Shown here piece by piece: positions 34,144 through 43,248 of a stretch of 47,472 nt of DNA. Under the pieces are notes generated by a model. That model saw only the letters and a program-made list of their open reading frames with translations. It had not been told where the DNA came from and made no database searches. The stretch is from an uncultured Porphyromonadaceae bacterium. GTDB taxonomy: Bacteria > Bacteroidota > Bacteroidia > Bacteroidales > Muribaculaceae. Positions within the stretch are counted from its first letter, which is position 1. Each line of letters starts with the position of its first letter. Position numbers and translations under genes: made by a program. The stretch is from positions 1-47,472 of the forward strand of contig CABPYL010000020.1 in the NCBI GenBank assembly GCA_902461565.1. Direction: 5' to 3'.

Positions 34144-35019
34144 TTATTTGCCGAAACAACGGCTTACAAACGGAAGGCATGTGTACAACGCCGAATGCCA
34201 GTATTCGTTGGTGTGTCCACCGTCGCGAACGCGGAATTCGACAGGCACAAAAGCCTTGTGCATGGCCTGTACGAACTCGATATTGCGATCAAGCAGAAAA
34301 TCGTCGTCGCCGCAGTCTACAAACCATTTTACAGAACAAAGCTGTTCCTTACGGGCATCATCAGCCTCCTCGACATATTTCACACAGCTGTTGTCGATCA
34401 CCGACTTCGTAAGCAGGCTAATCATGTCGTTCTTGTCGGGTGTAGGGTTCTCGGATCCGGCAGGAATGTTCATAAGGGCGCTCATGGCATAAGCAGCGCA
34501 GAACATTTCGGGATGCCTCTGAGCATAGTTTGTGGCACCTCCACCACCCATAGACAGACCGGCGATAGCCCGATGCTCCTTATCGGCCCTGACACGGTAG
34601 GTTTTCTCGATATGCGGAAGGAATTCCTTATAGAAAAAGTCCTCGTAAGCCCATCCGGGCATATTGAAATAGCCGTTCCAGTCCTTGTTTACCATACCGC
34701 CTGCGTTTGGCGATACAATAATCATCTGCTCGGCCTCTCCGGAGGCGACAAGCTGGTCCATAACGTCTTTGCAGCGCTGGTCGTTGAACCAGCTTGTGTT
34801 CACGCCGCTCATGCCGTGCAGCAGATAGAGAACGGGGAATGTCCGCGTCGTATCGGTATCGTAGCTCACGGGCAGGTATACGGTGTACTGGCGGTATGCG
34901 TTCAGTATGTCGCTATGTATGCTGTCGGTCATAACTTTGCTCTGCGGCCCCCAGGGAAACTGAGCCTTAGTACAGAAAGCGACAGCAAATATAACTAAAA
35001 TTGATAATATCTTTTTCAT
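34144..35019 (-). CDS. CE1-like esterase, single domain
   Basis: This 291-aa secreted esterase has a signal peptide (about 1-19, ending TKA) and an esterase-D fold. Its triad is Ser156 (GLSMGG), Asp239 or Asp240 (DCGDDDF) and His269 (DGGHTNEYWHSAL). The GWAYEDFFYKEFLPHIEKTY segment is typical of feruloyl/acetyl esterases of this family. Its ATG overlaps the stop of the upstream lipoprotein-esterase gene as ATGA. Without a lipobox it should be periplasmic. Confidence 0.9.
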   Translation of the reverse strand: MKKILSILVIFAVAFCTKAQFPWGPQSKVMTDSIHSDILNAYRQYTVYLPVSYDTDTTRTFPVLYLLHGMSGVNTSWFNDQRCKDVMDQLVASGEAEQMIIVSPNAGGMVNKDWNGYFNMPGWAYEDFFYKEFLPHIEKTYRVRADKEHRAIAGLSMGGGGATNYAQRHPEMFCAAYAMSALMNIPAGSENPTPDKNDMISLLTKSVIDNSCVKYVEEADDARKEQLCSVKWFVDCGDDDFLLDRNIEFVQAMHKAFVPVEFRVRDGGHTNEYWHSALYTCLPFVSRCFGK

Positions 35020-36656
35020 TTTCTGAATTGGGTATCAAAGAATTTGACAATTTTGGGCGCGCATGCGCTCCAGAAAGCCCAATCGTGAGTTCCGGCACAT
35101 TCAATGTAGGTGAAAGCGGGCAGCAGCGGCGAGAACTGCATTGCGTCATTGAAGCCTTTGTTGGTTTCGTAGAGGAAGTCCTCTGTGCCGATTTCAACGG
35201 TGATTGGTACAGCCGCCCCGGGCTCCCATATCATATCGAAGATACTGGGAGCGCCCTCGATTACGAGTGCCGGCGAGCAGGCGTATATTCCCGAGAATTT
35301 GTCGGCATACTTGAGACCGTAGTACAACGAGCCGTATCCGCCCATAGACAGTCCTGAGATACCACGCTTGCCGTTGCCTTTATACATTGCCTCCACAGCG
35401 GGCATAAACTCATTGATGAAGAATGATTCGTAGCTGATGCCTTTGCCCTGGAAGTCGTCGATATAGAAAGCGTCGAAGCCATCGAATGAACCCTGCGGGC
35501 AAACTATAATCATCTCGGTATCCACACTTCCTGTATGGCTGGCGATGTTGCCGCCGTTGAGCCAGTCGTTGTTGCCGCCGCCCGCACCGTGGAGCATATA
35601 GAGAACGGGGAATGTTTTAGTACCGTCGAAACTTTTGGGAAGCACCACCGAGTATTTTACCTCGCGACCGAGAGTTGTGCTCTGGAAAGACAGATCCTTA
35701 AGCTCGGTGCCACTCTTTTCAAGACATGTGGCAAAACGGATGTTTACGCCAGTCTTGCCGTTGCCTCCCGCAGCCGTGATATAAGTAAGGTCTGTACCGC
35801 TGAAATTATAGAGTGTCTCTCCATTTATACCGGTAACAGACTCAATAGTGATATTGCCCTGTGTGAGATACAGCTTTTCACCGGAAGCCGAAACCACGTA
35901 GGCTCCACCGGCCATGCCATACTCGGGAACAAGCCAGCCATTGTCTATTTTCCAGGGTTCTGTAGGCGTTCCGGCAATTGCGTATGCGCCGACAAGTTCG
36001 GCAACAGACAGACCTTCCTTGTTCACGGCCTCGAAGAAAGCCGCATCGGCACCGGCAGGGTCGGTTATGGAAAGAGTGTATTTGCTAACGCCCGGAATAA
36101 CGGTAGTCTGCCATGTTGTAAAATCGGTAACAGTAACGGGGTCTACCTTTACAGTTACAGTGTAACCGCTCGGTTCGGGATCGTCCACACCGATGACAAA
36201 GCTGATAGGACCACGATAGTTGATGACATAGCGGCGTCCGTCGCCACCGGTAAGGATACCGCTTATATCATAATCGGTGCCTATCATATTCACTTCAAGA
36301 TCGCCTTCCGTAATACGGCCATATGCCTGATCAGCGTCAGCGGTAAAACCATAGAATTCATTAGCGACCGGCTCGTCCAGCGGCCCCGACCACGGCTTGT
36401 ACACACCAGGCTGAAGTACCCATTCGCGGGATACTACACGAAGGCTGAACGTAGTGCCGTGATTGTTGTCGAATTCCATATTAAGGTACTTAAGACCTTT
36501 CTTCAGCTTGTCGGTTTCCTGCGTTTTTGCAGTTTCGAAATTATACCGGTACAGGTTTTCATTGTATGTGCCGCTGAGGTCATCGATTACATTGTCGCTG
36601 CACGACCACATCATAGCCGCCAGGGGCAACAGCAACAGTTTATATATTTTTTTCAT
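35016..36656 (-). CDS. Surface lipoprotein: tandem beta-domains fused to a CE1-like esterase
   Basis: This 546-aa lipoprotein has lipobox Cys19 (MWSC, then SDN). Residues about 50-160 and 185-310 form two weakly similar all-beta modules (the first has GRITEGDLEVN, the second LTQGNITIESV). They resemble SusE-type binding domains more than any known enzyme part. The C-terminal esterase (about 325-546) carries Ser437 (GLSMGG), Asp493 (IGTEDF) and His524 (AGTHDW). It follows SusD by 23 nt, the slot normally held by a glycan-binding lipoprotein. I infer one protein that both binds the ligand and cuts its acyl groups at the cell surface. Confidence 0.85.
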   Translation of the reverse strand: MKKIYKLLLLPLAAMMWSCSDNVIDDLSGTYNENLYRYNFETAKTQETDKLKKGLKYLNMEFDNNHGTTFSLRVVSREWVLQPGVYKPWSGPLDEPVANEFYGFTADADQAYGRITEGDLEVNMIGTDYDISGILTGGDGRRYVINYRGPISFVIGVDDPEPSGYTVTVKVDPVTVTDFTTWQTTVIPGVSKYTLSITDPAGADAAFFEAVNKEGLSVAELVGAYAIAGTPTEPWKIDNGWLVPEYGMAGGAYVVSASGEKLYLTQGNITIESVTGINGETLYNFSGTDLTYITAAGGNGKTGVNIRFATCLEKSGTELKDLSFQSTTLGREVKYSVVLPKSFDGTKTFPVLYMLHGAGGGNNDWLNGGNIASHTGSVDTEMIIVCPQGSFDGFDAFYIDDFQGKGISYESFFINEFMPAVEAMYKGNGKRGISGLSMGGYGSLYYGLKYADKFSGIYACSPALVIEGAPSIFDMIWEPGAAVPITVEIGTEDFLYETNKGFNDAMQFSPLLPAFTYIECAGTHDWAFWSACAPKIVKFFDTQFRK

Positions 36657-36679
36657 AGTTTTTCTTGTGATATTGATTA

Positions 36680-38242
36680 TTACCAGCCTGTGTTCTGGCT
36701 CATGTTCTTGTTAAGTTCGAGTTCCTTGCGGGGGATAGGCAACAGATTATGTTTTGCCTTGAATCCGTAAGTCGAATTCTCGAAAGCGTTTTCTTTCGTG
36801 CCGGTTGTAGAAAAAGCGGGGATAGTCTTACCTTTATTGCCAAGACACTTTTCGGCATCGCCCCAGCGTACGAGGTCCATGTAGCGTACACACTCGAAGC
36901 AGAGTTCGAAACGCTTTTCAGCCTTTATATCCTCGAGAGTAACACCGGAAACGGGCTGCAGCCGGGCGCGGCTTCGGATAGCATTGACATATTCGACGGC
37001 ATGCGAGCCGCCCGACAGGACGTTGGCCTCAGCAGCGAGAAGCAGAACCTCTGCATAGCGCATTACACGAAGATTGGTGTACTGAAGAGCCTGGAAATAG
37101 CTTGCGTCCATAATGCAGTCTTCTTTAAGAGCGCGGTTCTTCCAGTTGAAAATGCCTTCGTGTCCAACGAGACGCTCGCCGGAATTGACGGTAAGACCAT
37201 ATGCAGAGTTGAGTTCGTCGTAGGTGCGCAGGGTGGATTTAAGGCGGTAGCTGTCGGCGCCTTCACGTGCCACAAAAGCATCGTAGAGTTCCTTGGTGGG
37301 ATTCATAAATCCATATGTACCGGAAGCAATCTCGCCAAGCGAACCGAGATTGAGCAGCGATGTACGCCAGCCGTTCATTATAAATGTCATAGTAAACTGC
37401 GACCATGCCTGTTCGGGGTCGTTGCGTTTCTGCACCTCGAGCATTGCCTCGCAGCAACCGTTTGTCGCAGCGTGTGCAAGCAGGTCGTAATCGCCGGAAT
37501 AGAGATCGTATTTTCCGGAGGCTATAACATTATCGAGTTCGGTAGCGGCTTCGGCATACTTGCCTTCGAAAAGCAGTGTTTTGCCAAGCATGGCCTGAGC
37601 CACCTCCTTGGTTACTCGGATAGCCCCCATTTCGTCATTCGGACCGTTCTTCGAAGGCAGAGCGTTGCTTTCGATGGCAGTACGGAAATCGGATTCAGTC
37701 TGTGCCCACAGAGCTTCGGGAGTGCTGTTGCCCTGATGGTATTCGCCGGGCTGCAGAAGATGGTCGACAACAGGAGCAGTACCCCACAGCGACGCCAGCT
37801 GGAAGTGTGCCCATCCGCGGGAAAAGTATGCCTCGGCAACGGCCTGCGATTTCACGGATGTATCTGGCGCAACCTTCTCAATTATAAGGTTAGCCTTGTA
37901 GATTATGCCGTACAGACCCTGATATACGCCAGAAATTATGCCGTGGTCGGTATCGAAAGTATATTCGTTCAGGCGTTCCATGTCCGGGTTGTCGCCACGC
38001 GAGCCACCACCGGTCCAGCAGTCGTCGGAAAGCAGGTTGAGCAGATAATACCAGTTAAAGTAATTTTCGCCCCAGCTTGTGTACATAGAGGCGACGGCTT
38101 GTTCGGCCTCGGCGTCGGTCTTGTAGAAATCGTCCTGACCGCCCATATTGCCGTGCTTGGGAATATCGAGGCCGTCTTCGCACGACGAGAAGAACAATGC
38201 CGCACCGGCGATAACCGCCGACAGTATATATTTGAATTTCAT
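36680..38242 (-). CDS. SusD/RagB-family nutrient-binding lipoprotein of PUL2
   Basis: This 520-aa lipoprotein has a lipobox Cys21 (FFSSC, then EDGLD). It shows the SusD helical fold, with AEAYFSRGWAHFQLASLWG (about 130-150) and a C-terminal EKRFELCFECVRYMDLVRW motif. It starts 11 nt after the SusC stop and forms the surface lid of that transporter. Confidence 0.95.
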   Translation of the reverse strand: MKFKYILSAVIAGAALFFSSCEDGLDIPKHGNMGGQDDFYKTDAEAEQAVASMYTSWGENYFNWYYLLNLLSDDCWTGGGSRGDNPDMERLNEYTFDTDHGIISGVYQGLYGIIYKANLIIEKVAPDTSVKSQAVAEAYFSRGWAHFQLASLWGTAPVVDHLLQPGEYHQGNSTPEALWAQTESDFRTAIESNALPSKNGPNDEMGAIRVTKEVAQAMLGKTLLFEGKYAEAATELDNVIASGKYDLYSGDYDLLAHAATNGCCEAMLEVQKRNDPEQAWSQFTMTFIMNGWRTSLLNLGSLGEIASGTYGFMNPTKELYDAFVAREGADSYRLKSTLRTYDELNSAYGLTVNSGERLVGHEGIFNWKNRALKEDCIMDASYFQALQYTNLRVMRYAEVLLLAAEANVLSGGSHAVEYVNAIRSRARLQPVSGVTLEDIKAEKRFELCFECVRYMDLVRWGDAEKCLGNKGKTIPAFSTTGTKENAFENSTYGFKAKHNLLPIPRKELELNKNMSQNTGW

Positions 38243-38253
38243 GACTTGATGTA

Positions 38254-41200
38254 TTAGAATGTGATGTTGAAACCGAGAACTACTTTCTTAGCGGAGGGAT
38301 ATGCACCCTTGTCGATACCCATACCAGATGTTGCATTTACGGCCACTTCGGGGTCGAAACCGGGATATTTGGTAAAGCAGAAGAAATCGTCCAGAGAAGC
38401 GTACAGACGGAGATTGCTTACATAGAACTTGTTCGTCCATTTCTGCGGGATAACATAGCCAAGCTGAATCTGCTTGATTTTGAAATAGGAACCGTCATAC
38501 ACAAGGGCATCGGAAATCTGATACTTGTCCATGTTCTCGGCGCCTGCACGGGGAACTGTACCGCCGGGATTGGCTGCAGTCCAACGGTTATCGTAGAATA
38601 CTTCTTTCAGTTTGTTACACTGGGGGAAATCGGCTCGGTTGATGCAGTTGAACACCTTGTTTCCTGCCGCACCGGTACCGAATACGGTTAGATCGAGGCC
38701 CTTCCAGCCCACATTAAGGGTGATACCGTAAGTAAGGTCGGGAATAGCATCGCCAATGTTTGTGAGGTCGCCGTCGTTGAGGGCGCCGCTGCCGTCAATG
38801 TCCTTGAATGTAGGATTTCCCTTGTCGTCGAGTCCGTTGAACTGATATCCGCGGAAGTAATAGACGGGATAGCCTTCTTCGAAATATGTTATAGTGGATG
38901 TGTGGAAGTTTGTACCACCGATACGCGAAATAGAAGGATCGAGGTATGTAACCTTGTTTTTGAGTGTTGCAAGGTTTACTGTTGCGCTGTAACGGAAATC
39001 GCCGGCGAAATCGCGCCACGAGAATTCGAATTCCCAGCCTTCGTTCTTCACATTGCCGGCATTCATAGGCGATGTGGTACCACCGATAATAAGCGAGGGA
39101 ACTGTGCCGTTCACAAGCAGGTCCTTGGTCTTTTTCTGATACCAGTCCACAGTTACACCGAGACGGTTACGGAAGAAGCGCATATCCAGACCGAAGTCGA
39201 GCTGTTCGGAAGTTTCCCATTTCAGCTTGTTGTTACCCATTGTAGAAGGAGCTGCCGAAGTAGTATAGTTGTTTCCCGGGACAAGAGGATAGATGCCGCC
39301 CAGGGCCATGTCGGTGCTATAGGGATATCCGCCGAGCGCCGCCAGAGAACCGTTCTGGCCCCAGCTTGCACGGATTTTAGCTACGTCGATATGACGGCGC
39401 AGGTCCTCAAAGAAACTTTCGTTTGACAGCGTCCAACCTGCCGAAACAGCGGGGAAGTAGCCCCAGCGGTTTTCGAGAGGCAGCTTGGAAAGGTCGGCGG
39501 CGTCGGCACGCAGCGATGCCTGCAGGTGATAACGGTTATCGTACTCGTAGCTTACGCGGCCGAAATATGACATTTTTGAGCTCTTGGTTTTTTCGCCGCC
39601 AACGCCTTTGGTGGCCGACGACGAGGCATAATTCAGATACCAGAACAGAGAGTCGTTCTTCTTCAGAGCATCCTCGCCGTTAGCGCTGAGGCTGCCCTGA
39701 GTATAAGAATTGGCGGATTCCTGGTAACTCATACCCACCATTGCGGCGATGGTATTGACACCGAACTGTTTGAAATAGTTTGCGAAATTTTCCCACTGGT
39801 AGTATGTAGTCTGCGAATTTTGCGCGTTCATGCCCACATAGTCGCCGCTCTGGGTGGCGTTGCCGTAGAAAGGAAGATTTACGCCTGAATTATGATTTGC
39901 CGACAGACGATAGCCGAGACGGGAGGTGAATGTGAAACCATCGAAGGGCTTGAAATCGGCAAAGATGCTGCCCGTAACGTTGAAACCGCTGTTGCGGCTC
40001 ACACCGTTGTCGCGCATAACGAAAGGATGATAATTCTCGGAATTGAGGAATTTGGAAACGGAGTAATAATTTCCGTCTTCATCGGTAAGAAGATGCTTGC
40101 CGTTCTGCTGTGCCTGAATCATGTGGAGAGGCAGATTGTCGGGCGAATACAGGAATGGGGTAAGGGGATCGAGCAACAGTGTTGCTGTGATAAGGCTGCC
40201 GTACTCGTTGTTGGACGATACCGAACGGGAGCTATATTTCTCTATCTGGTTTGTTGTACCTACCTTGAGCCAAGTCTTGATATTGTACTCGGCATTGATG
40301 GCGGCTGTAAGGCGCTCGTAGAAGTCTTTGCTTCCGCCAACAATACCGTCGTTTTTAAGATATGACAGCGACAGATAATAGTTGCCGCGCTCGTTACCGT
40401 TGGTGAACGACAGGTTATGACGCTGCATGTGGCCGGTCTCGAAAGCCTCGTCTATCCATGAAGTGTTTGTTACGCCGTCCCAGTTTTTGAGGAGGTAGTC
40501 TTCTGTAAATGTGTTACTTTCTGCCATATACTGAATATACTGTTCGGCATTCAGCATCTTTGGAATTTTGGCTGGACGGTCGAATGTATACTGGAAATCA
40601 TAAGATATTTTGCCGTTGCCCACGCTTCCGCGCTTGGTTGTGATAAGCACCACTCCGTTGCCAGCTTCGGCACCGTAGATAGCGGCGGAGGCAGCATCTT
40701 TAAGCACTTCCATAGAAGCGATGTCGTTAGGATCGATACCGCTGATGTCGCTCAGACGCACACCGTCCACAACATACAGAGGATCGGAAGATACATTTGA
40801 CGAATAGCCGCGAACACGTATGGTAGGCGACGAACCGGGGGCGCTGGAGGTATTGATTACCTGGACACCGGCCGTCTTGCCCTGCAGAGCGCTCTGCGGG
40901 TTGGTGATGGTTCGGTTCTGGATATCGCCTTCCTTCACCTGCGAGATAGCACCCGTTACAGAACTTTTTTTCTGAACACCGTAACCGACAACCACAAGGT
41001 CGTTAAGCGCTTCGTTGGACTCCTGCATCACGACATTCATCTGCGATGAGATGACTTTCTTTTCCTGCGGAATGTAACCTACATAAGAGAACACTAACGT
41101 TGCGCCTTTGTCGGCGGATATGGAGTAGTTGCCGTCAATGTCTGTAATACCACCGGTCTTGGATCCCTTGACCACAACACTCACACCTATAAGCGGTTCA

Positions 41201-41328
41201 TCTTGCGAATCTGTTACCTTGCCGGTAACCTTGATTGACTGAGCCAGACCATACGGCAGGCAAAGCAGCATGAAAAGTGCCGCAACGGACATCCTTTTCA
41301 GCGTTGTTTTACTGATTGAAATTCCCAT
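38254..41328 (-). CDS. SusC/RagA TonB-linked outer membrane transporter of PUL2
   Basis: This 1024-aa protein has a signal sequence (about 1-30, ending GLAQ), a carboxypeptidase-regulatory-like domain (about 32-105), a LVVVGYG segment (111-117), a plug (with DAASAAIYGAEAGNGVV) and a C-terminal beta-barrel ending in Phe. An ATG 36 nt downstream (MSVAALF) is an alternative start. It has no STN domain, consistent with HTCS control. It begins 39 nt after the stop of the carboxylesterase gene and probably shares its message, although a separate promoter inside that gene cannot be excluded. Confidence 0.95.
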   Translation of the reverse strand: MGISISKTTLKRMSVAALFMLLCLPYGLAQSIKVTGKVTDSQDEPLIGVSVVVKGSKTGGITDIDGNYSISADKGATLVFSYVGYIPQEKKVISSQMNVVMQESNEALNDLVVVGYGVQKKSSVTGAISQVKEGDIQNRTITNPQSALQGKTAGVQVINTSSAPGSSPTIRVRGYSSNVSSDPLYVVDGVRLSDISGIDPNDIASMEVLKDAASAAIYGAEAGNGVVLITTKRGSVGNGKISYDFQYTFDRPAKIPKMLNAEQYIQYMAESNTFTEDYLLKNWDGVTNTSWIDEAFETGHMQRHNLSFTNGNERGNYYLSLSYLKNDGIVGGSKDFYERLTAAINAEYNIKTWLKVGTTNQIEKYSSRSVSSNNEYGSLITATLLLDPLTPFLYSPDNLPLHMIQAQQNGKHLLTDEDGNYYSVSKFLNSENYHPFVMRDNGVSRNSGFNVTGSIFADFKPFDGFTFTSRLGYRLSANHNSGVNLPFYGNATQSGDYVGMNAQNSQTTYYQWENFANYFKQFGVNTIAAMVGMSYQESANSYTQGSLSANGEDALKKNDSLFWYLNYASSSATKGVGGEKTKSSKMSYFGRVSYEYDNRYHLQASLRADAADLSKLPLENRWGYFPAVSAGWTLSNESFFEDLRRHIDVAKIRASWGQNGSLAALGGYPYSTDMALGGIYPLVPGNNYTTSAAPSTMGNNKLKWETSEQLDFGLDMRFFRNRLGVTVDWYQKKTKDLLVNGTVPSLIIGGTTSPMNAGNVKNEGWEFEFSWRDFAGDFRYSATVNLATLKNKVTYLDPSISRIGGTNFHTSTITYFEEGYPVYYFRGYQFNGLDDKGNPTFKDIDGSGALNDGDLTNIGDAIPDLTYGITLNVGWKGLDLTVFGTGAAGNKVFNCINRADFPQCNKLKEVFYDNRWTAANPGGTVPRAGAENMDKYQISDALVYDGSYFKIKQIQLGYVIPQKWTNKFYVSNLRLYASLDDFFCFTKYPGFDPEVAVNATSGMGIDKGAYPSAKKVVLGFNITF

Positions 41329-41367
41329 TAGTAAAAGATTTGGTTTATTAAGTTTAAGGTATATTTA

Positions 41368-43029
41368 TCAGAAACCTCTGACAGGGAACGACATTACAAC
41401 GTCCATCAGTTCCTTGTCGTGGTTGTGGCGCACAGTGCATTCGTTATCGAAGAACATTGTGGCGCCGTCGGCGGGAGTGTACGGATCCCACTGAGGCAGG
41501 CCATCGGCATTGGGATTGCCTGTGCGCGCAAAATTGATCCAGGCGGCACTCATCTTGTCGGCAAGAGCCTGTGCGTCGTTGCCGCCGCCTGTCATAGTAG
41601 CGTGTAATCCTGTGTTATTGAATACAAACGGTATTTCCATGCAGTGTGTGCTGCGCAGAATGCCGTCCATTACCGGCGACTCCCACGCGAACATATACAT
41701 ATATACGGGGGCGCCCTGCTGGTCGGCTTTGGCCTTCGCAAGAGCAAGCGCACTGGGACGGAACACTATGTCCACATCTATAAGGTCCTTGGGCTGATAT
41801 TCAGGATATGCTTTTTCGAAAGCGGCGACATAATCATCCAGTTTATCACCATAGCGGCCGGAAAGCATCCGGAGGACAGCATCTTTGTCCATCGTACGAA
41901 TTGCGGGGACGTATGTGCTGGCTGTGAATTCGTGCAACGTTGTGCCAAGCATAACGGGAATGTCGCGGCTCTGTTCGGGGGCCTTGTTATCGAAAGGCTG
42001 CTGCGGAAGTACCTCGCCATCGACAACCGGTGCCCAACCGAAAATAAAGGCTTTGTTCTCGCCGGCGGCATCGGCGTTGACCTTTATGCGCTCCACAGCT
42101 TTGTTGCCTGCACCGAGAAGTCTGTCGTAAGGCATAGTCTGAAGGCTGTCCACCTGCGAAGGGCTGAGATGAAGTTCCTCAAGAACGGCAGCACCGATAC
42201 GACGCGAGTACTCGGGCGTCATAGTGCGCACCATTGATCCGCTTTGTATAATTGCTTTGTGGAAAAGTCCGCGGGCCGAAGGAGTGGCCAGCAGCATGGA
42301 AACCTTGCCGCCGCCACCGGACTGCCCGAAGATGGTAACATTCCCGGCATCTCCGCCAAAATCCTCAATATTATTTTTTACCCATTGGAGAGCGGCAACG
42401 AGGTCGAGCAGACCGACGTTGCCGGAATTAGCGTATTTATCGCCGTATGCTGAAAGGTCGAGATGTCCCAATACGTTAAGACGGTGATTGAGTGTAACCA
42501 CAACCACATCGCCGGTGCGCGCCAGGTTTGCACCGTCGTAACTCGGCAGTTCCTGGCCAGAACCGGCTGAGAAGCCACCGCCGTGCAGCCAGACCATTAC
42601 GGGACGTTTGCGGCCGTCGGCCACACCGGGTGTCCATACATTCACGCGCAGGCAGTTCTCGTCGGCGAAACCGTCGTCCCAGTCAAAAGCAAATGCCTGT
42701 TCGTCGCTATACCACCCCATGCGTTTGCCCTGGGGGCAGGTTGGCCCATAGGCACGGCTACTGCGCACACCCTCCCAGCTGTCGGGTGCTGTGGGTGTCA
42801 TAAATCGCTCGGCTTTGGCGTATGGTATACCTTTAAAGATGTTGATGCCGTTCTGCCGGTAACCGGCAACTTTACCGTACTCTGTCTCGGCAACAGGGGC
42901 GGTATCGACAAGAGGAGAGTGATTGGCGGAAGAAAAAGTTGTGCCGTTCCGCTCTCCGCTTCCTGCTGTTCCGCACGAAGCTAACAGAAGGGTAAAAAAA
43001 AGAAATGATGACAGTACTTGTTTTTTCAT
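41368..43029 (-). CDS. Type-B carboxylesterase lipoprotein, first gene of PUL2
   Basis: This 553-aa esterase has lipobox Cys19 (LASC), oxyanion motif HGGG (149-152), nucleophile Ser237 in FGQSGGG, the acid in LGTTLHEFT, and the base in STHCMEIPFVF. This is the carboxylesterase/cholinesterase fold, unlike the CE1-like esterases downstream. I chose the ATG at 43029 (MKKQVLS), which starts a clean lipoprotein signal; the upstream in-frame ATG at 43059 overlaps the promoter region. It precedes susC, an unusual place for an esterase. Confidence 0.9.
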   Translation of the reverse strand: MKKQVLSSFLFFTLLLASCGTAGSGERNGTTFSSANHSPLVDTAPVAETEYGKVAGYRQNGINIFKGIPYAKAERFMTPTAPDSWEGVRSSRAYGPTCPQGKRMGWYSDEQAFAFDWDDGFADENCLRVNVWTPGVADGRKRPVMVWLHGGGFSAGSGQELPSYDGANLARTGDVVVVTLNHRLNVLGHLDLSAYGDKYANSGNVGLLDLVAALQWVKNNIEDFGGDAGNVTIFGQSGGGGKVSMLLATPSARGLFHKAIIQSGSMVRTMTPEYSRRIGAAVLEELHLSPSQVDSLQTMPYDRLLGAGNKAVERIKVNADAAGENKAFIFGWAPVVDGEVLPQQPFDNKAPEQSRDIPVMLGTTLHEFTASTYVPAIRTMDKDAVLRMLSGRYGDKLDDYVAAFEKAYPEYQPKDLIDVDIVFRPSALALAKAKADQQGAPVYMYMFAWESPVMDGILRSTHCMEIPFVFNNTGLHATMTGGGNDAQALADKMSAAWINFARTGNPNADGLPQWDPYTPADGATMFFDNECTVRHNHDKELMDVVMSFPVRGF

Positions 43030-43056
43030 GAGAATCAGATTGGTTTTTAACTGATG

Positions 43057-43064
43057 CAAAATTA
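43057..43064 (-). promoter_or_regulatory. -7 box of the PUL2 operon
   Basis: TAATTTTG on the minus strand fits TAnnTTTG and puts the start site about 22 nt before the carboxylesterase ATG. The -33 region lacks TTTG, consistent with activation by the HTCS. The palindrome CAAAAGACTTTTG lies 35 to 47 bp upstream of the box. Confidence 0.55.
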
Positions 43065-43098
43065 CTCTCTGTTTTTGGCATCAGCTTGCCAGTATATA

Positions 43099-43111
43099 CA
43101 AAAGACTTTTG
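43099..43111. promoter_or_regulatory. Perfect palindrome, candidate proximal HTCS site
   Basis: CAAAAG-A-CTTTTG is a perfect 13-bp palindrome in the 219-bp divergent region between the PUL2 operon and the HTCS gene. Its position about 35 bp above the PUL2 -7 box suits an activator. Confidence 0.45.
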
Positions 43112-43139
43112 GAGAGGTTAAAACGCACTTTTCTTAATG

Positions 43140-43165
43140 TTCAAATGTTTTTGAATTTGTTCAAA
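43140..43165. promoter_or_regulatory. Triple half-site, candidate HTCS operator
   Basis: TTCAAA (43140-43145), TTTGAA (43150-43155) and TTCAAA (43160-43165) repeat at 10-bp spacing in alternating orientation. The direct repeat TGTTCAAATG recurs at 20 bp (43138 and 43158), two helical turns, as expected for an AraC-type dimer. It lies 37 bp upstream of the HTCS -7 box. Confidence 0.5.
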
Positions 43166-43201
43166 TGCGCTGTATCACAATGATATTTAGCAAAAAAGAG
43201 T

Positions 43202-43209
43202 TAACTTTG
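43202..43209 (+). promoter_or_regulatory. -7 box of the HTCS gene
   Basis: TAACTTTG matches the Bacteroidetes -7 consensus and gives a leader of about 33 nt before the ATG at 43249. This supports that ATG over the upstream in-frame ATG at 43165, which would precede the promoter. Confidence 0.6.
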
Positions 43210-43248
43210 CACCAAACCGTAAAGCCTCTGCTCCGGCAGAGTTATATC

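Noticed and set aside
35535..36770. 411-codon ORF on the plus strand antisense to the lipoprotein-esterase
   Set aside because: Shadow of a gene with an intact catalytic triad.
36749..38257. 502-codon ORF on the plus strand antisense to susD of PUL2
   Set aside because: Fully covers a well-conserved SusD gene on the other strand; composition is that of an antisense shadow.
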